DNA of 64,000 nt from Pseudomonadota bacterium (GTDB lineage Bacteria; Pseudomonadota; Gammaproteobacteria; Xanthomonadales; Xanthomonadaceae), in contig JAFECB010000031.1 of the NCBI GenBank assembly GCA_018242365.1, forward strand, positions 34,111 through 98,110. Reading direction: 5' to 3'. Of the stretch, positions 9,504 to 17,629 are shown piece by piece. How positions within the stretch are numbered: the stretch's first letter is position 1; the number at the start of each line of letters is the position of its first letter. The notes under the pieces were generated by a model. The model saw only the letters and a program-made list of their open reading frames with translations, had not been told where the DNA came from and did no database searches. The position numbers and the translations under genes were made by a program.

Positions 9504-10243
9504 TGCGTCAGGTCGTGCTGGATACCGAAACCACTGGTCTCGAGTGGCAGAAGGGCAACCGCGTGGTCGAAATCGGCTGCGTCGAGTTGCTGGAACGGCG
9601 GCCGACCGGGCGCAGCTTCCATTGCTATCTGAATCCGGATCGTGAGTTCGAAGCCGGTGCGCAGAAAGTCACTGGGCTGTCATTGGACTTCCTCGCCGAC
9701 AAGCCGCGTTTCGCCGACGTGGCCGACGACTTCCTCGCCTTCGTCGAAGGTGCGGAGCTGGTGATCCACAATGCGGCCTTCGACATCGGCTTCCTCGATG
9801 CGGAACTGGAGCGTCTGGGTGGCCGCGGCAAGCTGCTGGACCGCTGCACGGTGGAAGACACCCTGCAGCTGGCGCGCGAACGTTTCCCAGGCCAGCGCAA
9901 TTCGCTGGACGCGCTGTGCAAGCGGCTGGGCGTGGACAATTCCGGGCGTGAATTGCACGGCGCCCTGCTCGATGCGCAGATCCTGGTCGATGTGTATCTG
10001 GCACTGACCTCGTGGCAGGCGGAAATGGGGTTTGCCGAGGCCGCGATGCCGAACCAGGGCGGTGCTCCTTGCTCCGGCCAGCCAGCATCCGATGCCACGC
10101 TGTCGCGACCCCGCGTGAAGGTGTCGGACGATGAAGCGGCGGCGCATGCAGCGCGTCTGGATGCCCTGCAGAAGAAGGCTGGGCGTTGTGTTTGGCGTGA
10201 GCTGGAAACGACGCAGGCCGAGGAGCCCGCGAGCGTCGCGTGA
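9503..10243 (+). CDS. dnaQ: DNA polymerase III epsilon subunit (3'-5' proofreading exonuclease)
   Basis: DnaQ (246 residues) is the proofreading exonuclease of the replicative polymerase core. The DEDDh motifs are intact: ExoI DTETTG (Asp7, Glu9), ExoII HNAAFDIGFLD, and ExoIII-epsilon HGALLDAQ with the catalytic His and Asp. The variable C-terminal tail, which in E. coli contacts the alpha subunit, is about 65 residues long and includes a coiled stretch (ARLDALQKKAG). The start ATG shares its A with the rnhA TGA stop. The gene converges on a PP2C phosphatase with only 6 bases between stops. Confidence 0.96.
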   Translation: MRQVVLDTETTGLEWQKGNRVVEIGCVELLERRPTGRSFHCYLNPDREFEAGAQKVTGLSLDFLADKPRFADVADDFLAFVEGAELVIHNAAFDIGFLDAELERLGGRGKLLDRCTVEDTLQLARERFPGQRNSLDALCKRLGVDNSGRELHGALLDAQILVDVYLALTSWQAEMGFAEAAMPNQGGAPCSGQPASDATLSRPRVKVSDDEAAAHAARLDALQKKAGRCVWRELETTQAEEPASVA

Positions 10244-10249
10244 CGTGAT

Positions 10250-10954
10250 TCAGTGGCTGCGCACGAGGATCGCGGTCACGTTGTCCGAGCCGCCGCCATC
10301 CAGCGCCGCGGCAATCAGCCCGTCCACGCATTCCTGCGCGCTGCATTCGATGTGCGCCAGCACTTGCGCGATGTGGCCGTCATCGACCTCTTCGGTCAAA
10401 CCGTCGCTGCACAGCAGCAGCTGCATGCCGGGACGCAGCTCGCCACTGAGTGTCTCCACATTCAACTGTTCCGGCGCGGTCACACCCAGCGCCTGGGTGA
10501 CGACATTGCGGTGTGGATGGCTGCGCGCCTGCGCCGGGCTGATCGCGCCTTGGGCAATCAATTCCTGCACGTAGCTGTGATCCTGCGACAGTTGGGTGAG
10601 CGCACCATCGCGCCACAGGTAGACCCGGCTGTCACCGACCCAGGCGACCTCGAAACGATTGCCTTCGATGCGTGCCGCGACAATGGTGGTGCCCATCGGC
10701 AGGCTGTCACCGCGTCGCTTCGAACAGCGGATGATGTCTTCATCGGCAATCCGGATCGCATCCGACAAGCTGCTGCCAGAGCGCACCGTGCGCACCACCG
10801 CCTCACGCGCCAGCGCGCTGGCGACCTCGCCATAGGCGTGGCCACCCATGCCATCGGCCACCAGCCACAGGCCAAGATCGGCGTCACCGTAATAGGTGTC
10901 TTCGTTCAGCTCGCGCCGCAGGCCGACATGCGTCAGGTGTCCGAATTCGATCAT
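10250..10954 (-). CDS. PP2C-family serine/threonine phosphatase
   Basis: A 234-residue soluble PPM-type phosphatase like PrpC/Stp1, which removes phosphate from Ser/Thr in partnership with Hanks-type kinases. Metal-binding and fold motifs appear in order: NEDTYY, ADGMGGHAYGE, GTTIVAA, WVGDSRVYLW, LLLCSDGLTEEV and GGSDNVTAIL. No kinase gene is adjacent, so the partner is unknown. The start ATG 10954 gives the usual short N-terminus before the first Asp motif. Confidence 0.92.
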   Translation of the reverse strand: MIEFGHLTHVGLRRELNEDTYYGDADLGLWLVADGMGGHAYGEVASALAREAVVRTVRSGSSLSDAIRIADEDIIRCSKRRGDSLPMGTTIVAARIEGNRFEVAWVGDSRVYLWRDGALTQLSQDHSYVQELIAQGAISPAQARSHPHRNVVTQALGVTAPEQLNVETLSGELRPGMQLLLCSDGLTEEVDDGHIAQVLAHIECSAQECVDGLIAAALDGGGSDNVTAILVRSH

Positions 10955-11161
10955 GCGGTCGGCGAGTGGTCAGGTGTCTTAAGGGTTGCAACGCAATTGA
11001 TCGGAAAAACCGGACGCGATGGCAGATGATGCCGTGCGACGAAGGCGCGTGATGATCGCACCGCAGCGTGGATTTTCGCAGTCCCTTCGCATGCAAAACG
11101 TGACGACGTGCTTTGATGCATGACTTCTGGCAGGGGTGCTGCGCGTAGTGCGGCGCGGTTG

Positions 11162-11689
11162 GTCGGGATGGACTTGGTCCATCCAGGGCCGTCGTCCTGC
11201 GGGCAGCCTGCGGCTGATCTGATTGGCTTTCCTGCCGATCAGTCGAATCCTGCGAGGCTTGTGCCTCCGTCGCGTCTTCGCCAGATACGCAAACGCAATT
11301 GCGGGGGCGTTTGAATGGGGTTGATGAGTGTCGATGGCCGCGATGTGGTCGGGATAGGCGCGGGCCATCCATGGCCCGCGCCCTTCGGGCAGCCTGCGGC
11401 TGTCCTGATTCGCTCCCGGCGAATCAGTCGAACCCTGCGAGGGGATACGCCTTCGTCCCTCTCCGCCAGACACAAAAACGCCCCCATGCGGGGGCGATTT
11501 GGGGTGAGTCGATGATCGGTCGGGATAGACGCGGGCCATCCATGGCCCGCGCCCTTCGGGCAGCCTGCGGCTGTCCTGATTCGCTCCCGGCGAATCAGTC
11601 GAACCCTGCGAGGGGATACTCGTCCGTCCCTCTCCGCCAGACACAAAAACGCCCCCATGCGGGGGCGATTTGTGTCTGGCGGAGAGGGA
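11162..11689 (-). repeat. Three tandem copies of a tRNA-Ser-linked repeat
   Basis: Three head-to-tail units start at 11162, 11348 and 11519 (periods 186 and 171 bases). Units 2 and 3 are nearly identical; unit 1 is diverged. Each contains hairpin-forming pieces (GGGCCATCCATGGCCC, GCAGCCTGCGGC, GATTCGCTCCCGGCGAATC) and a terminator-like GCCCCCATGCGGGGGC. A fourth copy lies at 22002-22157 beside the other tRNA-Ser. Spurious ORFs cross the array. From 10955 to 11161 I see no gene or clear element. Confidence 0.85.
11627..11689 (-). terminator. Displaced terminator of tRNA-Ser(CGA) inside a 21-bp inverted repeat
   Basis: Perfect 21-base arms at 11627-11647 and 11669-11689 flank the hairpin GCCCCC-ATGC-GGGGGC. 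The right arm contains the last bases of a tRNA-Ser 3' end on the minus strand. Before integration of the neighbouring element this would have been the natural terminator of the tRNA-Ser now at 17459-17549. Confidence 0.65.
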
Positions 11690-11690
11690 G
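11676..11690 (-). other. attL (distal copy of the tRNA-Ser 3' end)
   Basis: Fifteen bases identical to 17458-17472, corresponding on the minus strand to the acceptor-stem 3' side plus CCA. The identity stops sharply on both sides (TCTGCC versus GGATTC on the right). Confidence 0.8.
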
Positions 11691-11821
11691 TCTGCCTAAG
11701 CCGCGTTTTTACCAGTCCGTGCCGATTTTTCACGAAAGTCTGAAAGCCGCTATAGAGCTACGTTTCATAGAAAATCAGTCCGCAAGCGTCCATTGCGTTC
11801 CGTCCGTGACTTTGGTATTAA

Positions 11822-11842
11822 GTATGGGACAAAGTATGGGAC
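11822..11842 (+). promoter_or_regulatory. Putative integrase arm-site pair (left)
   Basis: GTATGGGAC occurs twice with a 12-base period. The identical 21-base block recurs at 17385-17405, just inside the other end of the element. Such repeated sites near att are typical of tyrosine-recombinase arm-binding sites; this role is inferred. Confidence 0.6.
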
Positions 11843-11858
11843 AGAGGTTAGGCGGACG

Positions 11859-13091
11859 ATGGCAAAGAAGCTGGAAAAGCTGGTGGCCAAGCACCTGTGG
11901 AAGCTGCCGCCAGCCATGCACAACGACGGCGCGGGGCTGTATCTGCTGGTGCGGGAGACCGGCTCGCGCGTTTGGATTTTTCGCTACCGCGACCGCGTGA
12001 CCGGCAAGCTGCGCGACAAGGGGCTGGGGCCGCTCGATGCCGTCACACTGGCGCAAGCCCGCGTGGAGGCCAGCAAACTGCGCTCCGCGCTGCAAACCGG
12101 CGTTGACCCGATTCAATCGCACCGTGAGGCCGTCCAAGCGGCCCGCGTGAAGCGTGCCAAGGTCAAGACCTTCGGCGACTGCTGCGCGACCTATATCAAG
12201 GCGCACCGGCCCGGCTGGCGCAATGCCAAGCACGCGCAGCAATGGTGCAACACGCTGGACACCTACGCCGCCGACCTGCTGCCGCTGCCCGTCAATGAAG
12301 TCGATACCGACCTAGTGCTCAGTGTGCTGGAACCGATCTGGGCGACGAAAACAGAGACCGCGACGCGCGTCCGGCAACGGATTGAAAACGTGCTGGACAT
12401 GGCCAAGGCGCGCGGTCTGCGACGTGGTGAAAATCCGGCTCGCTGGCGTGGGCACTTGCAAAACCTGCTGCCGGAGGTGGCGAAGGTGAAGAAGGTCACG
12501 CCGCGCGCGGCATTGCCGTATGAGGATATGCCCGCGTTCTGGCAAGACCTGAGCGAGCGCGACACGCTGGCCAGTCTGGCCCTGCGATTGCAAATCCTGA
12601 CCGCGACACGGCCCAGTGAAGCCGCAGGCGCGCGCTGGGAGGAAATCGACTTGAAGGCGAAGCTATGGACGATTCCGGGCGAGCGCATGAAGGCAGGCAG
12701 GGAACACCGGGTGCCATTGTCTGCTGCGCTTGTCGCCATGCTCGAGGCGATGCCGCACCGCACTGGCCCGTTATTTCCGGGTGGCCATCGCAACCCCACG
12801 ATCACCACCGACGCCGCGCAGAACCTTGTGAAGGCATTGCGACCGGGGCTGACCGCGCACGGGTTCCGTTCGACGTTCCGCGACTGGACGGGCGACCAAA
12901 CCGCCTACCCGCGCGACGTGGCGGAAATGGCGCTGGCCCATGCGATCAAGGACAAGACCGAAGCCGCCTACCGTAGGCGCGACATGCTCGAGCGCCGCGC
13001 GCGGCTGATGCAGGATTGGGCGACGTACTGCACTCAAGGCCCTGCGCAGTCTGGCACCGTGACACCGATCCGCAGGAAGGCGACGGCCTGA
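11859..13091 (+). CDS. Tyrosine-type site-specific integrase (P4-like)
   Basis: A 410-residue phage/island integrase that would catalyse insertion into and excision from tRNA-Ser. The N-terminal arm-DNA-binding domain (DUF4102 type) covers residues about 1-90, with GAGLYLLVRETGSRVWIFRYR and LGPLDAVTLAQAR. A central SAM-like domain follows. The catalytic domain has the first Arg in TATRPSEAAGARW, HGFRSTFRDW (His-x-x-Arg), ALAH, and the probable nucleophile Tyr in EAAYRRRD. ATG 11859 starts MAKKLEKL; the frame is open back to 11793, where it merely translates the arm-site repeats. It sits next to attL and reads into the element. Confidence 0.93.
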   Translation: MAKKLEKLVAKHLWKLPPAMHNDGAGLYLLVRETGSRVWIFRYRDRVTGKLRDKGLGPLDAVTLAQARVEASKLRSALQTGVDPIQSHREAVQAARVKRAKVKTFGDCCATYIKAHRPGWRNAKHAQQWCNTLDTYAADLLPLPVNEVDTDLVLSVLEPIWATKTETATRVRQRIENVLDMAKARGLRRGENPARWRGHLQNLLPEVAKVKKVTPRAALPYEDMPAFWQDLSERDTLASLALRLQILTATRPSEAAGARWEEIDLKAKLWTIPGERMKAGREHRVPLSAALVAMLEAMPHRTGPLFPGGHRNPTITTDAAQNLVKALRPGLTAHGFRSTFRDWTGDQTAYPRDVAEMALAHAIKDKTEAAYRRRDMLERRARLMQDWATYCTQGPAQSGTVTPIRRKATA

Positions 13092-13180
13092 CCGAACACC
13101 CGCACCTAGCCCGACGGGGCGAAAACGCCGGACACCCTGCTGGCGCTGGTGCGGGAACTTTTCAGGGCGTGAGGGTGCAC

Positions 13181-13915
13181 ATGTTCCCCATTGGCTTCCC
13201 GGACTTCACCGATGACCAGAAAAGCAGACTAAACGAGCTGGGCGTCATTCCCGAGCAGGTACATGAGTTGCGGCATACCTTGGCGATAGTGCGGCGGTAT
13301 GTTCGCAGGCGGGCGGCGAACAATGACATAGCCGAACCCTTGCGCGACGTGGCACGGCTCGCCAGCGAACTAGCTCGCAAGCTGCAAACGGCAATGGTGC
13401 CGGAGGCGGCGATGATGATCGAGGAGGGCTATTGGCGGGCGCGGCCAAAGGACGAAGGCCCTACCGTTGCCATGCACATGTGTCCTCGATTGGACGCGCT
13501 GACCGCTGCGGCACGGGCGGCGATTGATACGGTGCCTAATGGCACGCAAGCCCGCACAAGCGTGGGTGATCCTAGGCCCATTCGGGCGATTGATGAGGCA
13601 CTGCTAGACGGCTGGGTAAAGCGGTATGGCCCCATGGCCCGTTCATGGATAGACCCGGATGGCGGCGAAGATGCTGTAATCGCTGCGATGGTCAAGGCGG
13701 CAGAGGAAAACCCGCCGGGTAAACCGTTCCCTGCACGGCACCGTCCGAGCGTTTCCGATGGTTCCGCGTACCGGGAAATAGTCGGCATTTGCTACGCCGC
13801 AGCCGGTTACGAACGCTACCCTAAGCGCGCGCTACAAGCCCACGTAAAGGCTTACAACAAGGAGCGGCACGAACTGCGTGCAAGCATTGACGATGCTCTA
13901 AGCAAGCAGGAATAA
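13181..13915 (+). CDS. Hypothetical protein of the integrative element
   Basis: A 244-residue protein I do not recognise. The N-terminal half is helical and charged (LNELGVIPEQVHELRHTLAIV, in short pieces). The C-terminal part (AYREIVGICYAAAGYERYPKRALQAHV) resembles a pattern often seen in uncharacterised proteins of integrated elements. No signal peptide or membrane helix is seen. Codon use (CTA, AGA, ATA) is less GC-biased than in the neighbouring housekeeping genes, a sign of transfer. ATG 13181 is chosen; the longer frame from 13016 overlaps the integrase. It lies between integrase and excisionase-like genes, so a role in control of the element is possible but unproven. Confidence 0.7.
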   Translation: MFPIGFPDFTDDQKSRLNELGVIPEQVHELRHTLAIVRRYVRRRAANNDIAEPLRDVARLASELARKLQTAMVPEAAMMIEEGYWRARPKDEGPTVAMHMCPRLDALTAAARAAIDTVPNGTQARTSVGDPRPIRAIDEALLDGWVKRYGPMARSWIDPDGGEDAVIAAMVKAAEENPPGKPFPARHRPSVSDGSAYREIVGICYAAAGYERYPKRALQAHVKAYNKERHELRASIDDALSKQE

Positions 13916-14046
13916 GCCTTTTCCCGGCATGTACCCAAAAATCTGACATGCCGGGTTAGACCCTTCGGGTTCCCTTGCGGAGTATCACGTCGCTGCAACC
14001 GCAGCCCGTCCCTGCAATCCGGCACGGACGCGCACAAGGAAGCACG

Positions 14047-14247
14047 ATGCGTCCCATTGACACCCCGACCTTTCGGCCGCTGGTCACGGCCTGCGCGGAA
14101 CACGGCATTAGCAGATCCGTTGCCTTCGAGCTGGCGCGTAAAGGAAAACTTGAAACTTTCACCCTAGGAGTGAGGCGCTACGTTTATCTAGACAGTCTGC
14201 GCACCTTGCCGGAACGGCTGGCGGCTGAAGCCGCAAAGGCGGCCTGA
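14047..14247 (+). CDS. AlpA/excisionase-like DNA-binding protein
   Basis: A 66-residue protein with a MerR/AlpA-like winged helix: HGISRSVAFELARKGKLETF forms helix-turn-helix, followed by the wing GVRRYVYLDSLRTLPERL. Proteins of this type act as excision factors or activators of the integrase in P4-like elements. ATG 14047 has AGGAAG 5 bases upstream; the upstream in-frame ATG at 13975 has no such site. It is followed after 2 bases by the next gene, forming an operon with the HTH protein and primase. Confidence 0.78.
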   Translation: MRPIDTPTFRPLVTACAEHGISRSVAFELARKGKLETFTLGVRRYVYLDSLRTLPERLAAEAAKAA

Positions 14248-14249
14248 CC

Positions 14250-14576
14250 ATGAGCGCAAAAAAACGAAGCCCGCACGAGGCGGGCAACGTGTGCAAGCTG
14301 GCAGGCGAAGCACGGGCAAAGCATAGCAAATCTACGACCACAAGAGCGCAACAAGCCCGCGTGATGGCACTGTTGCGAGAAGCGCCACGCTCAACGTCTG
14401 AGCTACGCGACTACGGCATTTTCTGCCCGGCACCGCGCGTTAAAGAGCTGCGCGCGAGAGGGCATGAAATCATCACCGCGCGCGAGAGCTTCACCGACGA
14501 AAATGGATATTTCCACCGGAACGCCGGGCGTTATGTGCTGCTGCGTCACGCGGATGGGCAGGAGGCGAACGAATGA
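14250..14576 (+). CDS. Helix-turn-helix protein (HTH_39-like)
   Basis: A 108-residue protein. After a basic tail (residues 1-33) comes a small winged-helix domain: QQARVMALLREAPRSTSEL, then APRVKELRARGHEIITAR, and a C-terminal wing ending GRYVLLRHAD. This matches the general pattern of the HTH_39 family common in phages and islands, where members sit beside replication genes. It begins 2 bases after the AlpA-like gene and its stop overlaps the primase start (ATGA), so the three are probably co-translated. A regulatory role is inferred. Confidence 0.72.
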   Translation: MSAKKRSPHEAGNVCKLAGEARAKHSKSTTTRAQQARVMALLREAPRSTSELRDYGIFCPAPRVKELRARGHEIITARESFTDENGYFHRNAGRYVLLRHADGQEANE

Positions 14577-16699
14577 ACGCCGGCCTGCAAACCTACGCCG
14601 CGACGTATCAGGCGGCAGGCTTCATTCCGCTGCCGATCCTGCCGAACAGCAAGCACCCGGCCTGCAAAGGCTGGCAGGCTGGCACTGCACCGGAGGCGTT
14701 CGCATCGCATCGCGGCAATATCGGGTTGACGTTTGGGCCAGGATTATTTGTGCTGGATGTGGACGTGAAGCACGGCACCAACGGCGTGGACACGCTGCGC
14801 GGGCTCGAGGTCAAGCACGGGGAGCTGCCGCCGACGCTGACCGCCGACACGCCTAGCGGCGGGCGTCACTACGTTTTCAGGAAGCCGGAAGGCGTCAAGC
14901 TGGGCAACCGCGTTAGCGTCCTGCCGGGCTTGGACGTGCGCGCGGCTGGCGGCTTCATTGTGGCCGAACCGTCGCAGGTGGATGGTCGCGGCTGGCAGTG
15001 GCTTGATTGGCAACCGGACACCGGCGAACCCCCGGATATTGCCGACGCGCCGCAATGGTTGCTTGATGCCATTTCCAAGCCTGCGGCAGAGGGTGCAGAA
15101 CACGCCACAAGCACCACCGATGGCCCTGCCGACCGCTACACCCGCCGCGCGCTGGAACGCGCCACAAGCGCCGTCCTGAACGCTGCTGAGGGCGCGCGCA
15201 ATGCCGTGCTCAATGCCACCGCTTACGGGCTCGCACGGCTGGCCGCTGCCGGGCGGCTGGATTGGGGCCAGTGTGAGCTTGCACTGACCCGCGCCGCGCG
15301 CGCTGTCGGGCTCGAGGATGGCGAGATAGCGGCCACGCTCGCCAGCGCTTACGCGGCTGGCATGGCGTCACCGAATCATGAGGGCGCGCCGGACGTGGGC
15401 GAGGAAGCGGAACCACTACTGCTGCCGGTATCTGTTGGCGACGTGCTGACCAATCCAAGCAAGCCGCCGCATTTCGTTTGGGGCCGGTATCTGCCGCGTG
15501 GCGTGGTGGCGCTGCTGGGCGCGCATGGTGGCACCGGCAAGAGCACCATTGCGCTGATGCTGGCGGTTGCCGTGGCCACCGGGCAGGAATTGTTCGGCAT
15601 TGAAACCGAACGCTGCCGCGTGCTGTTTGCGAGCTTCGAGGATGATGGGGCAATCGTCCGCCACCGGCTCGAGACAATTTGCAAGGAATGGTCCATTGAG
15701 CCGGCAGAGCTTGAGGGGCATTTGGTGGTCGTGGACGGCACCGAATCGCCGGAGTTGTTCGCCACCACCACCGCGCGCGATGCGGGAAGCGTGACCCCGA
15801 CATATGTCCGGTTGGAGGCGATGGCCGACGGCTTCGGGCTGGTGATCGTGGACAACGCCAGCGACACATTCGGCGGCGATGAAATCAACCGGCGGCAGGT
15901 GCGGGCGTTCATGCGCGCGCTGGGGCGCATTGCCAAGCGCAACAATGCTGCCGTTCTGCTGCTGGCCCATGTGGACAAGAACACCAGCCGGGCAGGCAAG
16001 GCGACTAATGGCGAGGGCTACTCGGGCAGTACCGCATGGCACAATAGCGCGCGGTCGCGGTTGTTCATGGTGCGCGATGACTCGGACGAGCTGAAACTGT
16101 CGCACCAGAAAGCGAACCTCGGCAAGAAACATCCGCCGCTGCTGCTGGATTGGCCGGAGGATGGCTTGCCGCAGTTGTCCCATGCACGACCTGGCCCTGC
16201 GGCTGCCGATTCTGGTCTGCTGGCGGAACTGGACACGCGCGCGCTGTTGGCGCTGATTGCCGAGTTTTCCGAACGTGGCGAACACGTCACCACCGCGACC
16301 ACCAGCCGCACCCATGCGGCCAAGCTGCTGGCCAGTGAGCCAACCTTCCCAAAGAGCCGGAAGCCCGCCGACGTGTTCACGCTGCTGCGCGAGGCGGAAC
16401 GGCGGGGCCACCTTGCCCGTGTGAACGTCACCATGGAAAACCGCAAGCAAAAGGAAGTCTGGGAAGTGACTCCCGAAGGCCGGGAGTTTGCCGGGCTTGC
16501 GCCGACTGCGCCGACTGCGCCGACTTCACAAGTGGACGCACTGGACGCACTGGGCGCAGCGAAGTGCGCCGACTGCGCCGACTTCGGTGCGGGGGTTATA
16601 GGGGGAAAAGAGCGCACACAAGTCGGCGCAGAAGTCGGCGCACCCGCCAAGAAGAAACCCGGCAAGGCGAAGGCCAAACGATCCGAATCGACCGCCTGA
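14573..16699 (+). CDS. Prim-pol / RepA-like helicase fusion (element replication protein)
   Basis: A 708-residue replication protein. Residues about 5-160 form a bifunctional primase/polymerase (prim-pol) N-terminal domain, with GFIPLPILPNSKHPACKGW, the catalytic-type LFVLDVDVKHG, SGGRHYVFR and GGFIVAEPS. Residues about 290-480 form a RecA-like AAA_25/RepA helicase core: Walker A GAHGGTGKST, VLFASFEDD, Walker B LVIVDNAS, and LLLAHVDKN. The C-terminus has a winged-helix-like stretch, then a repeated Ala-Pro-Thr tract coded by GCGCCGACT 9-mers. This combination allows self-directed replication from an origin. No frameshift. Confidence 0.88.
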   Translation: MNAGLQTYAATYQAAGFIPLPILPNSKHPACKGWQAGTAPEAFASHRGNIGLTFGPGLFVLDVDVKHGTNGVDTLRGLEVKHGELPPTLTADTPSGGRHYVFRKPEGVKLGNRVSVLPGLDVRAAGGFIVAEPSQVDGRGWQWLDWQPDTGEPPDIADAPQWLLDAISKPAAEGAEHATSTTDGPADRYTRRALERATSAVLNAAEGARNAVLNATAYGLARLAAAGRLDWGQCELALTRAARAVGLEDGEIAATLASAYAAGMASPNHEGAPDVGEEAEPLLLPVSVGDVLTNPSKPPHFVWGRYLPRGVVALLGAHGGTGKSTIALMLAVAVATGQELFGIETERCRVLFASFEDDGAIVRHRLETICKEWSIEPAELEGHLVVVDGTESPELFATTTARDAGSVTPTYVRLEAMADGFGLVIVDNASDTFGGDEINRRQVRAFMRALGRIAKRNNAAVLLLAHVDKNTSRAGKATNGEGYSGSTAWHNSARSRLFMVRDDSDELKLSHQKANLGKKHPPLLLDWPEDGLPQLSHARPGPAAADSGLLAELDTRALLALIAEFSERGEHVTTATTSRTHAAKLLASEPTFPKSRKPADVFTLLREAERRGHLARVNVTMENRKQKEVWEVTPEGREFAGLAPTAPTAPTSQVDALDALGAAKCADCADFGAGVIGGKERTQVGAEVGAPAKKKPGKAKAKRSESTA
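16499..16641. repeat. Iteron-like 9-mer cluster in the primase gene
   Basis: GCGCCGACT occurs five times in direct orientation (16499, 16508, 16517, 16566, 16575) and twice inverted (AGTCGGCGC at 16621 and 16633) within 143 bases at the 3' end of the replication gene. The pattern could be a replication origin or only a coding repeat. Confidence 0.55.
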
Positions 16700-16738
16700 A
16701 AACGCAGCACCACCTAGAAACGGCACGGCTGGAGCACC

Positions 16739-17359
16739 ATGAGCGACGCGAGCGACGGCTACCTGAGCCGCAACAAGCCCTATCTGGCACGGCTCCAACG
16801 TGAGCGCCGGGCGCGGCTGACGCGCATCGACTACACGCCGGGAAACGATGCGCTGGCGATCATCGAGGCCAAGCGCGGCACGGCCTACCCGCTGAACACC
16901 AATAGCGGGATCATTGACGCGATCCTGACCGAGTGGGCGACGCTGACCGGAATAAAATGGGGCGAAGCACGAAATCCCATGAGTCCGGAATTGCCCGGCC
17001 AGTACGCGCAGGCGCGTATGACTTCCGATCCTGAGCGTTCCGCGCGCGCGCAAGAGTCTGGCCGCCTGTCCGGTATTACTGCACGCATCGCGGGCGCACG
17101 CGCGCACGCGTATGAGACCGGCTGGCAATCCACTTATCTGGTCCGCGTTGTCCGTGCAAAATCGACGGCGCGCGTTATCTGCGGGGCCAAGCGCCACCGC
17201 GACGGCCAACCCTGCCAAGCCAAGAGCGAGCCCGGCAAACGCCGCTGCCGGTTTCATGGAGGCCGCAGCACCGGCCCCAAGACTCCCGAGGGCAAGGCAC
17301 GCGCGCTGGCGAATCTGCGCCAGTACCACGGTGCGCCGGACGTGAGCCGGATGGGCTGA
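16739..17359 (+). CDS. HGGxSTG-domain protein
   Basis: A 206-residue basic protein with the C-terminal motif CRFHGGRSTGPKTPEGKARAL, a family marker found in many proteins of integrated elements and phages whose function is not established. Before it, CGAKRHRDGQPCQAKSEPGKRRCRFHGG (in its parts CGAKRH, GQPC, RRCRFHGG) gives a Cys/His pattern that could bind zinc. The N-terminal half is variable. It is the last gene of the element, 39 bases after the replication gene, and its stop is 25 bases before the right arm-site pair. Confidence 0.75.
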   Translation: MSDASDGYLSRNKPYLARLQRERRARLTRIDYTPGNDALAIIEAKRGTAYPLNTNSGIIDAILTEWATLTGIKWGEARNPMSPELPGQYAQARMTSDPERSARAQESGRLSGITARIAGARAHAYETGWQSTYLVRVVRAKSTARVICGAKRHRDGQPCQAKSEPGKRRCRFHGGRSTGPKTPEGKARALANLRQYHGAPDVSRMG

Positions 17360-17384
17360 TTCTCGAGGGTAACTCGCGCCAGAG

Positions 17385-17405
17385 GTATGGGACAAAGTAT
17401 GGGAC
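17385..17405 (+). promoter_or_regulatory. Putative integrase arm-site pair (right)
   Basis: Exact copy of the 21-base block at 11822-11842 (two GTATGGGAC words, 12-base period, same orientation), 52 bases inside attR. Confidence 0.6.
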
Positions 17406-17420
17406 GTGGCCATACGGAAA

Positions 17421-17447
17421 ACAAAAACCCCGTAAAAACACGGGGTT
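17421..17447 (-). terminator. Element-supplied terminator for tRNA-Ser(CGA)
   Basis: The stem AACCCCGT / ACGGGGTT with a 6-base loop is followed on the minus strand by a T-rich run (TTTTTGTTTT). It lies 11 bases beyond the tRNA 3' end, so the element replaces the terminator it displaced to 11627-11689. Confidence 0.75.
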
Positions 17448-17457
17448 AGTGGTGAAG

Positions 17458-17549
<92 letters not shown>

Positions 17550-17629
17550 GGGAAACTGGGGTGCAGCGGGCCGGTCATGATACGGGGCGGGCTGTCATCG
17601 GGCAAGGCGCGGTGGGGATGCGTGCAGCC

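Noticed and set aside
10979..11733. Open frames of 164-221 residues across the tandem repeats
   Set aside because: They repeat the same peptide because the 171-base period is a multiple of 3; no start signal, and the DNA is a structured tRNA-linked repeat.
13975..14247. Longer 90-residue start for the AlpA-like protein
   Set aside because: No ribosome-binding site; AGGAAG precedes ATG 14047, which also gives the family-typical N-terminus.
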